Assembly: GCA_026874595.1 (NCBI GenBank)
Contig: CM049312.1
Span: forward strand, 75,056,429 to 75,120,428
Direction: 5' to 3'
Source of the DNA: Sipunculus nudus
Taxonomy: Eukaryota > Annelida > Sipuncula > Golfingiida > Sipunculidae
DNA length: 64,000 bases
Below the pieces are notes generated by a model. It had not been told where the DNA came from and ran no database searches. It saw only the letters and a program-made list of their open reading frames with translations. Every line of letters begins with the position of its first letter. The first letter of the stretch is position 1. Below, piece after piece: positions 26,301 through 38,300 of the stretch. Made by a program: the position numbers and the translations under genes.

Positions 26301-29300
26301 TTATAGTGCCAAATTTTATTTTAAGCCTACGGTGTATTGATAAAGTTATCATTTATCCATTTACTGAATATAATGATAATCATAATGATAATAATACTTA
26401 TAATAAAAACTAGAAATCTGTATTCAAAGGAATGCAAGCCTCCACCATGTTAGGGGACACTATTGTGAGGGTTGCTCCCAAAACCGTGTTTGCATTCACT
26501 AATTAACCCATATACCCAAGTTCTTTCATCCATAAGTAACTGTAAATTTGTGAATATTCCTTGATGAGATTCCTGAATCTGGATCATATGCCAGATACAC
26601 ACCAAAATCTTTCTGAAATCATTCCCAAACACACATGAATGGGGAAGAACTCATACCCTCCCAGTGGAGGCAATAATAAATACTAATAATAAAACGCTGA
26701 TTTGGGGACAAAAAAAGCTAGTGGTCATATTCGGTGTAATGGAATGTTAATTAAACCTGTGTTATTCCTTGGAACTTTTTAATTGAAAATTTTTTTAAAA
26801 ACACCCTGGACATTGTTGTATTACTTTTCTTGACAAACAGAAAACCATCCCCCCCCCCCTTGATTTAAATTAAATGGCTCGTGGAGTGACGTCAGTGCCC
26901 TCTGTGACATCATGACTCACACTCCAAAGATGGCCATATTGTCAAATGCTGTGTCCTAGTGTAAACATATGTGCTATAAAACCACATAAAAAAATTTATT
27001 CAGAGGTTATTCATGCTTTGATTTCTTTGATGAACCTCTTTGACATTTTCACAATCCCAACCTATATGATAAATTTCAATAACATCCATGATATTGTCTC
27101 CAGATATTGTTCACACACACACACACACACATAGAATTGAATGAAAACAATAAACTTCATTTTGTGCAGGTTAAAAATAATAACATCTGATAGTAGTTTA
27201 TATGCTTAATCAAAATGAGTATGTTGTGTTTAATTAAGTGATATATTTCAGTACAATGAGCTAATAAGTTTTTTATGGCGATTGATATGCTCTCAGCCGT
27301 GGTTTCTCGGCTGATGTCTTTAAACAAATTTAAAAAATAATAATAATCCTTACAGGCTAATCCTGACGTGGTGCTCACACATGAAAGATGGTCGTCTGTA
27401 CAGGGTGCATGGACCATCTTCCCCATAATCCCAGGGTAAGTTAAGCTTCATCAGATCAACACACATTACATTTTTAGGAAATAATGACTGTTTAAATCTA
27501 TGATATAATTAATACTTCTTACCTGTATAGTTACTTCTGTAATAATTAAGTCATGATATACTCTGTGGTGGATTTAGGGCTTTTGTGCAAGGGGTACATG
27601 TCCCCCTCTTGGAAGGAGAGAAATTAGCACTTAATATCAAAACACAAAGCAGAATTTTGCATCATGATTCACTTCAAACTACCCTGGATTGTGCCATTTC
27701 AGCCTAAATTTTCAAAATGTTTCTACAATATGCCAGGGGCACCCCTTCCGTATGCCAGTCATTAGTGTGGTGGTCATGTTAGTGGGTGGTCAGATAAGTG
27801 GGGTGGTCAAGTTAGTGGAAGGGGTTTATGACCAAAAAAGGTGGTCGTCTTAACAGGATGGAGGGGTAGTGGTCAATCGAGATTTCACTTTAATTATAAA
27901 TATTAGTACAGCTTCAAAGACAGTTTATTGTGGGATTATTTTCATCAGCTGAAATTTCTGTATGTACACTTTAATTTTTTTACCAAAATTAATTGGTCTA
28001 ATTTAAATATTATTAAAACACTTTGGTTGTAGACTTCCAGGTTGGCTGCATGTATGTATTATTTTTAAACTACTGTGGCTGTAGCCTTCCAGTTTCATGT
28101 TAAGTCTCATAGCTGAGCAGCATGACCAGAGGGTCACTTGTTGAACTGCTGTAACATGTTACTCTCATTACAGCCTGGCAGAGACCTCTGGTGACAAGAA
28201 ATGGGTGTTTATCTGTGAAGATGAAACCAGGGTCAAAGTCACCAAACTCGTCTCTGCCCTGGAGAAGTATGACCACTCTAAGGTACTGTAATGATGATGG
28301 GATCACTCACTACCTCATGTCTCTAGTGTAGTCCCTGTATCATGATCCAGACATGTAAATCGAAAATAGTATTACCTTACAATCTCTGCAAAGGAGGTTA
28401 TGTTTTCAACCCTGTCTGTTTGCACAAAAACTACTGAACCAATTTCCATTTTGTAGAGTAGGGTTCAGCATTAATGGTTAATCACTTGTCGCGGGGCTAG
28501 TAAAATTTGGAGAAATGGTATTAGGGCAACCTAAAGTCAGCTACTCCTTGGCTCAATGGCAGCTCTGGTGGTGAAACCCAGAAAAATTGCTATACAAAGT
28601 AGTGGTTAAAGTGACAAACATATTGACTGAAAAACTAGTATATAACCATTACATAAGGAGTACTGTGCTTGCATTTTTGTTCACAAGGGTTTCAAATTTT
28701 TTATATTTGTGAAAAGGAAGTTATCGAGGAAATTAAACTTTCATGAAAAAGAAGCCTCTTCGTCTCAGGCAAGTCAAAAGGAAAATGATTGCTATTATAA
28801 AGGATGTCAAATCTTTCAAATTATCTGCTAATAATGAAGAGTTTTGTCTACTTATTCCATGTTCACTTACCAGTAGGTCCTCACTCAATGGTTATGATTT
28901 TGTGCATGTATTATGTAATATCATAAATCCACAAAATAGATGATATGCTCTGTTTAGATTATAATATGGCATGCATGCGAAAATTGAACCCTCACAAAAC
29001 AATAAAAAAAGGAAAATCACGAAATTTTAACCTCACAAACATGAAGACAACCATGCACAGTATGTCTGATTCAGTTTTCATGCAGATCAGAAAAAAGGGC
29101 AGGTGTATTATGGTTGTTAAACCCTGGCTGACATATATATGTACTGTACTGAGTAGCATTCATGTGTGAAATTTGATTAAGCAATATTTTTCTTAAATTG
29201 TGTGTAATTATATATTGCAAACATATGACTGGACATTTCTTGGTGCAAGAAATTCAGGCATTTTATTCAGAATTTAAGAAAAGTTAATATAATTGTATCC

Positions 29301-32300
29301 CATTCTTGCTTGTATAAACTGGCTCAATCCCCATACAATTTCTGGATTTTTCTCTTGGGTCCATTCTCATGTCTAATATAACTATTTAGATTTATTCTTT
29401 GTGAGTCTTAATGTGTGGCCAGACATTTATAGATAACAGGTTATATTACAAATTTAAGTTTGATAAAATTTATAAAACAGTACTATGTGGTCAAAGGCAT
29501 TTATTATTTGTAAATTTACATGGATCTAACTCCCAGAGGGGAACATTAGGATATTGCAGTCAGGTCTGTCTGTTAGTCTGTCAGTCTGTCTGTTTGGATG
29601 TGTAACTGAAAAAAATGCAGCACATTTTCACTCAAAAATTCAAAAGATGGCAGACCTCTATATCTCTGTTGACATTCATGAAGTTGAGAAGTTGATCCAG
29701 ATCCAGATTTGAGATCCTAGAGTCCAGAGAGTGAAAATATTATAGTTCACTCTTCACTACTCAGGTTGCAGCAGCTGAGGGTCTGCAGTCTCTTGCTGAT
29801 TATCCATGTACAGGTTTCGAAATTCAGAGGGTAAAAAATGTTAAATTTTAGTTCACTTCTCAGTCACCAGGTGGCAGCAGAAGGGTGAGGGTCTGCAGTC
29901 TGTGGTTGTCTGGTTATTATGAGATTTGTTGTTTACAGGAGCTGTTCCTGGGTAAACCTCTACAAGACAGGGAAGCCAGCATTATTCACCATTTTGCCTT
30001 TTTTGAAGATCCCTCCAAGTTTGCCTACCCGGATTTTGCTGCTGGCACGTTGCTCAGTATGCCACTGGTCAAAAGGTCAGTTTAAACAAAGAATAGTAAA
30101 GGCCAAGGTAAATAATGCCAGTTGCTTTTATTTTTATATTAACAGTGAAAATAGTGTAGAATATAATTATTTCTCATGCACCGGCATAAAAATGACAATC
30201 ACAATGCAGTGATTAAAATGATATAATAAATTATGCATATTTATTTTTAGTAGCAATCAATCATGTTACCATATAATCTTGCAGACTCCCATGTGACACT
30301 TTGGCAATAAAAACTTTTATGCAGGGGGCGGTGCCTGAGTAACATAATTTTTTTTTCCAAATGTATCATTTACCTTACCACAAATGCTGTGTCATGATAT
30401 CATTAGCAGGCAAAATGCAATGTAGTCTTCATTTGATTTTCTCTGAAATATTTAAAAATGAAAATGTCTTATGGACATTCCAGTAAGCCAGGGATTTTAT
30501 GGCTGCTATGTAATGTGATAGGATCAAGTTGCAAAATCTGAACCTTGTTTGGAAGTTATCACGTGATGTCCATCATCCAGAGAGCAACTGTCTTAGATTA
30601 TAATTGACGTATGATATCAACATCTTGATCCATTTAATCAAATGCTCTAAAACAAGACCTACAATTTAATCTTTAAAATATGAGTGATTATAAAATATGA
30701 TAGCTCTTAACTGTTATATTTTATAAAGAACAATTAACATGAGAATCACTGTTATTTTTAGCTCAGCTGATGTTCAGCCAGGGCCAGGTAAAAACGGCTA
30801 AGATAAAACTGGCTCTTATATTAATGGGATTAAATTATGAATTTGGAAACTCAGTCATTTCACTGCAGCTTCAAACTGCATGTAATGTGATTAGAGCAGA
30901 AGTAAATGTATTTTTTATGTTCATGTTGATATATATATACAAATGTGACAAAAAAAGGGGAAGTTGGGCCTTGAGGATCTGGGTCACACGTTTTTATCAT
31001 GACAGATTCAGATATTCTGGTTATGTTTCCATTCCAGGATTGCAAATACTCTGAAAGACTATGACACGTTGAAGGAGGCCAAACTAAGTGATTTCAGTAT
31101 TGATGCTAAACATGAGGTAAGAATATTGTACCAGCTTACATGGTCACTCTTATTGTTTACTCATGGGGTAGTTATGTGAGAAAAAAATTTCATGCTGGTC
31201 TTTTATGTAGTGGCTTTTTGTTTTCTTGATAATAATTCTAGCAAGCTGTAAAATGGAAATAGTTCACATAATTTCATTTGATGCAGTTCAGTGCCCTCTG
31301 GTGTTCATGCTTTTTTAAAACAATACTTCCCATAAATAGTATTGCACCTACTTTATAACAGAGAATTGTTTCTGGCTTGAATACCAGATGGTGCTGACAG
31401 ATAACTGCAATGTTACCATAAATATTATTAAAAATAATCTTATTTCACTACCACTGTATTCTGTATATATTTTGTAGCTGGCGCTGTTTATTCACAATAA
31501 GGGTATATCCTTAGAGAAGCTGCCAGGACTGTGTACAGGCAGACAGACGGAGGACTGTATCACCACCTATACTGTCTTCATGCCAGAGTGTGTAAGTCTG
31601 CATACATGTTTTAAAGTCCTTATGACACAGACTTTTCAACAGTGTGCTCACATGAATTAAATGAATACATACGCTTCTTCCTCACAAAGTCCAAGTTATG
31701 TGCAAAATTTTATAATCAATCATGGCACTGCAAGATCGACGATCAGATCATATTGCACCAATCAATCATTGTTTATAATCAATCACAAGCATATCACTCT
31801 CACCTTCTGAGAATCACTGTGATTTTATATATTTCCATGTTACCTCTTGGGTTTGTTTTGTATTGCAGGGTGAACCTGTAAGTGTGGATGATGTGTATAT
31901 TGGTATCAAAACATGTAAAAAATTTTACACAGACAGAGGTGAGTTCCCATTGTACAAAATATTTGCCTGCATTCAGAAAATATGTCAGTATTCTTGCATC
32001 TAAGTAATGTTGTACAAATAATTGGGTTTTAGCATGTAGACTTGTTCTAGTTAAATGATAATATGATTGTATGTAGAACAAGTACAGTAAGAAACAGAGC
32101 AAAATATGTGGTTCCCCAGTAAGTTTGAAAAGAATTTGTAAAGTATCATATTTTGTAATTGTTGGGAGTATTGGGTATTCTTTGATTTTGTTACAGTGCC
32201 TGTAGTTAAGAAGACCTGGGCCAAGGAGACCAAACATTATGATTTCTACAGTGAAGAGACAAATCCTGAGATACCTACAATCTCTGTGGGGGTTCAGAAT

Positions 32301-35300
32301 ACAGAACATGGTAGGTTCAGGATACATCTTTTATAGTAATTTAAATCTATCTTTATACATGTACTACTAAAATTGTCCTTTCTGTATGTTTGTTTGTTTG
32401 TCCCAGAACTGCCGAAGAAATGGGCGATAACTGCAACTGGTCACCAGTTATAATGGCATGTCAATCGCCAGTGGGCATGTCTTGCAATGCAACTTATGAC
32501 TGCCACTTGTAGACAGTTGCAAGGCATGTCAGAAAACTTGCGACTGTTGCAATCACCAGCAGTTGCATCGGTGACACAATGTGATTTGCGACTTGCAACT
32601 GAACATCAACCAGTTGGTTGCCGGAGTTTGGGTCCTATGACTTCAAATGTCTTCGACCAGTCAGCTACTACTCACAGACTCATTTTCAAAGCTAGAAAGG
32701 TGATGGCTCCTGGAGCAGTCTTCATGTAGTCACAAGCAAATAAGACAATCAAACTGGTTGCTCTTGTCCTGTCAAAATATGTCTACCAACCACAACAAGA
32801 ACTATAAAGTCAGAAAAATGTCAAGAAATAGTCCAATATATATGTATTACTGTAATACATATATGGTGTCTTTAAATTACTTCTGTATTTCCTCAACAGC
32901 CCTGTAATTTATTTATAGCTTACATATGTGTGATTAGATTAGGCCTATGCATTTGGTCACTATTCAGTTTACTATGATCTTCAATCTTCACTTATTCTTG
33001 ACTCCTTCTACATGTGCTGACATGGGTTATCTTGAGTCTGTGACATGTTGCCAACCCCTAGTTGCAACCAGTCACAGATGATCCCTGACTGTTTTTGACT
33101 ATGGTTGTCAAAAAAAAATCACAGCAAAATCGCCAGACGGCAGCAGGCTTTACATTTGTGACATTTTCACTGTCAACCTTCACTTATCACCGACAAATAA
33201 CACATCTGTTTTTTTATGTCATTTTGAAATTTATATGGATCTGTATTTAAGCAGGTTAAAACATGCCATTTTCCTTTTTTTCAGGGCATTGTGGGAAGAC
33301 TTGGGGCATCTTCAACAGATTTGTCAAAGAAAAAACATTAAAAAAATTCAAATGGTTATTAATAGCAGATGATGACACAATAATAAGGTAAGTAATTGCA
33401 TAATTCTTGTCATAACATATCCCTGTAGGTGTCACTTCATGGACTATAACTGTGTATGATTTTGTACTTAGATTACTGTAATTCACTATTTACATTGTTT
33501 ATATAAAGGAGCACAAGAATCATGTTTCAGTGGTGGGAAAATGTTGTTGTAATGTTTTGATGTCACTAATTTTACTTTGGCCTTGTTCCAGGCAGATCTG
33601 TAAAAATACAAATAAAATATGTGCTAGTCACATATATATATATATTAAGATGAAGACTTAGGATGGAAACTCCAAATTTAAGATCAGTTCATAAATTCAT
33701 GAAAAACTTTGATTTTAGATGAAAATATTAAATTTAATTATGACAGGATTAAGGAGTGTCATTTAGATGTCACTGTTTAGAAATCTATTGCATTTTCTTT
33801 CAAATTTGATTATATTTTTTCCTTATTAGGAAACAAGATTAGAAAGAAAGTAATCTTCTGTCAATTTCTTTTCCAGCATTGCACGCTTGAGGAAGTTACT
33901 GGCATGTTATGACGCCAGGGAGCCTGTTGTGCTGGGGGAAGTTTATGGATATGGTGTAACCAGCGGGCATGGTTATAACTATATCACAGGGGGCGGAGGG
34001 TAAGTGTCAAAGGTCAAAGGCCTTCCTGCTAGGCTGAATATTACTTACACTTTTACTTTGAAATTAGAGAGCACTAACCTCTGCCAAGTTTTACACAAAC
34101 ATGTAGGGATGATTTGTCCTGTTATCCACAACAAATCTATTTACATTGAATCAAGTTTAAATTCAGGATACTTTTTTACCAAAGATGGCCTGTAACAATC
34201 CCTTGTTCTTGCTTCATTGGTTGCTATACCTTCAATCAGAACAAGTTTTTTCAGGCAAAATAATTTTTGGTACACTGGGAACCTTCATTGTTCACTAATA
34301 TGGTGATCTGGATAGAAATCCCAAAATGTTTTGCCTATTTAGAATTTATTTTGCTTTATACATGATTTTTATTGTAAGCTGTTAAGTCCATGGATGTTTT
34401 GTTTACAAACTAAATTTGTTTCCTTGATGTGTGTGTGTGTGTGTGTGTGTACTAGCTGTCTCTTAAATCCTCTAGAATGTTTGAGGCTGCTGCAGTTCAC
34501 TGTGATTAATAAATATTCAGTTTTCTTAATTGTATCTGCCAAAATGAAGTTTTGCGGATACTATGTTTTTGACCAGGTGCCGCCACCGTGTTCGTTTCCG
34601 GAGACTACTGGGCGGATTTTTCCAAAACTTACACCAATTATCGGGTCACATGTGAACTGGTGCCTAACCAATTGGTCTTGACCTCTGAACTTTCCTCTCT
34701 GCCCAGCGTCCATTTGTGCGTCTGTTTCCACACATAAACCCACATATCTCGGGAACCGTTTGACCGATCAGGAAAAAAAATTTGTACAAATGTAGCCCTT
34801 GGATAGCTTTATAACACACACAAAAAATGGTGGCGCCACCTGAAACCATGTTTGCACAGTGTCCATCTGATCATCTGCCTTGGGTTAAAATCACTCATAT
34901 CTCTGCAGCGGTTTGACTAATTCACCTGAAATTCAGCATGCGTATACATCCTAGATAGCTTTCTTGATTTTATGACAGGTGGTGCCACCTACATTCAGGT
35001 TCACACTGCAGACATCCAAGCTCATATCTCAGGAACCGATTGACCAATCAGGAAATAAAATTTACACAAATGTAGCCCTTGGGTAACTTTATAACGTACA
35101 CAAAAATGGTGGCGTCACCTGCAGCCATTTTGCACAGTGTCCTTCTGTATGTCTGCCTTGGGTTAAAATCACTCATATCTCTGCAGTGGTTTGACCAAAT
35201 TACCTGAAATTCGGCATGCGTATACAGCCCGCATTGTTTTCTTGATTTTATGACAGGTGGCGCCACCTACATTCCCGTTCACGCTGTAGACATCCATGCT

Positions 35301-38300
35301 TATATCTCCAGGCTCGTTTGACTGATCAGGAAAAAACAATTTACACAAATGTAGCCCTTGGATAGCTTTATAATATACACAATAATGGTGGCGCCACCTG
35401 CAGCCATTTTTGCACAGCATCTATCTGTTTGTCTGCCTTAGGTTAAAATCACTCATATCTCTTGCAGTGGTTTGACCAAATTACCTGTAATTTGGCATGC
35501 ATATACATCCTGGATAGCTTTCTTGATTTTATGACAGGTGGCGCCAGCTTCATTCACGTTCAGGCTGCAGACGTTAATGCGTAAATCTCCGGACTCGTTT
35601 GACCAATCAAGAAAAAAATTTTACAGAAATGTAGCCCTTGGATAGCTTTATAACATACACAGAATGGTGGTGCCACCTTCAGCCATATTTGCACAGCGTC
35701 CATCTGTTTGTCTGCTGTGAGATAAAATCACTCATATCTTTGCAGTGGTTTGACTTTTCCACCTGAAATTTTGCATGTGTATACATCTTGGATAGTTTCT
35801 CATTCAAATAACAGGTTGCCACAGACTACCACCTGACACAGAAGGGAACATAACATATATGTCATCAAGGGGTACAGCACTCATAGATTACATAATAGTT
35901 AGTTCTGACATTTTTTATAAATTTAAATCATTTGAAGTATTAAATGAAGACATATCAGATCACTTTCCTGTAACCACTAATTTTGTGATTAAATTAATAA
36001 GGATAATAAATTAAATCAGGATATTACAAACGAGGATAAAATAGAATGGATTCAGTACAGGAAGAAAAAGGAAACAGATTATGAAGCTAAACATGATGAA
36101 CAGGTTATCAGTAGTATAAATTATCTTGAAAGTCAAACAGTTAATATTGAACAGAGTGCTAAACTCTTTAAAAACTTAATTCAGCGTATAGCTAATGAAA
36201 CATATGAGAGAATAACGATTGGTAAAACAAATAAAATACTAAATAAACAGCCAAAGTGGTGGAACAATGAATGCATGAAAATGAAGAGAGACAAATATGT
36301 ATCATTAAATAAGTTTAGAACTACAAACAGTAACTATGATTTTCTGGAGTACAGAAAAGCAAAATCAAGATTTAAAAATTTCTGCAGTTTACTTAAGAAA
36401 GAATATAGTAACACAACTATACAAAATATACAACAGTCTAGATCCTTAAATGATATGCTTAAGAAAATTAAAACTTCCAGGAGACAGAAGGTAATAAATA
36501 ACATATCAAAAGAGAAATGGGTTGAATATTTTAGGTTGTTGCTAAGTAAAAGTTTTGTTGCATTGGATGTTGATTTTGAAAAATACATTGATGAATATAA
36601 CCAAAATATTGAATACCCCTCTAGTAGTATGGATGAAATTAATATGAATATAAATCAAGAAGAAATTAAGAAAACTTTAATAGGCATGAAAAGTGGAAAA
36701 GCACCAGGACCAGATGGGATAACAGTGGATCTTATAAAAGAAAATCAAGGGTTATTAATACCACTTTTGGAACAGTTGTTCAATATTATATATACTACTG
36801 GTGAATTTCCATTCGAATGGTCTAAAGCTATCATAATTCCAATACACAAGAAGGGATCCATTAATGATACAAATAACTATAGAGGAATATCTCTTTTAAA
36901 TACTGTAAGTAAATTGTTCACAAAAATTCTGAATGAAAGATTAGTTAAATGGGCTGAAATCAATGATAAACTTCTGGAAGAGCAAGAAGGATACCGAAAG
37001 AATTACAGTGCAGTAGACAATATGTTCACATTAATGGCTTTGATTGAGACATATTTATCAAGGGAAAAAGGAAGGTTCTATGCCATTTTTGTCGATTTTT
37101 CTAAAGCTTTTGATTGTTTGCAACATAAAATATTATTCTATGTATTACATATTACATTCAGGTCTGTCTGAATATTTTCCTTGTAATATTGGAATAAGAC
37201 AGGGCTGCATGATAAGCCCATTACTATTTACATTTTTTATTAATGAATTTTATCATATAATTCAGACATTAAATGAGGGTATATTTGTAAGTCAAGAAGT
37301 ACCATCGTTGACAATGTTAATGTATGCAGATGATATTGTCTGTTTTGCAGACACTGTTGGTAGATTACAGAAACAGATTGATAAATTGGAGTATTTTTGT
37401 AATACATATGGAATGAAAGTAAATTTAGACAAAACTAAAGTTGTTGTATTCAGAAGTGGTGGAGCCCTAAAAGGATATGAGAAATGGTATTTTAAAGGGA
37501 AAAAACTTGAAGTGGCCAGTAGTTATAAATAGTTGGGAGGGCACTTCACTTCATTTCTTAAATGGTCTGAAATGGAAAAACAAATGGTATACCAAGCAAA
37601 TAAATCTATTCTAATGATAAAAAAGTTCATTTCTGAGAACAAATATATCACTGTAAAAGAATCATTTTCCTTGTTTGATAAAATGGTACTACCAGTTCTG
37701 TCTTATGGCAGTGAAGGGTATTAATTCATCATCACCCAATGCTGCAGCACTTGGAGACTGTGGTAGACTGTCAATTAAAACCACGTATATGATGAAATGT
37801 ATTTCTTATTGGATTAAAATATTGAGAATGCCAGAAAACAGACTCCCGAAGCAACTTTACTATAAACTATACAAATTAGATGAAAAGGGTAAGGAAAACT
37901 GGGCAACAAGAATAAAACATATATTATTTTCACTTGGTTTTGGATATGCATGGCTATCACAAGATGTAGGGGATATAAATTCATTTTTGTCATGTTTTAA
38001 GCAAAGATAATGAAATGCAAGAATGGTCAGCAAGCATAGAAAATAATGGTAGATTAAAAACTTATGTTATATTTAAAAATACATTAGATACAGAATTATA
38101 TTTATCATTCATTCAAAATAAGAGATATCGAACTAGTTTGGGAAGACTAAGAACAGCTTCCCATGAACTAGAAATAGAACGTGGTCGTCATAAGAAAATA
38201 AATTGGGAAGACAGACTCTGTAGATACTGCTTAAACCGTGGAGAAGCATATGTAGAAAATGAATACCATTTCATTATGAAATGTCCTTTGTATGATAACC

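Noticed and set aside
32487-32729. 80-codon plus-strand frame in B3GLCT intron 10
   Set aside because: It lies within a motif-rich decayed repeat, lacks splice support and would interrupt a B3GLCT intron whose flanking exons join perfectly.
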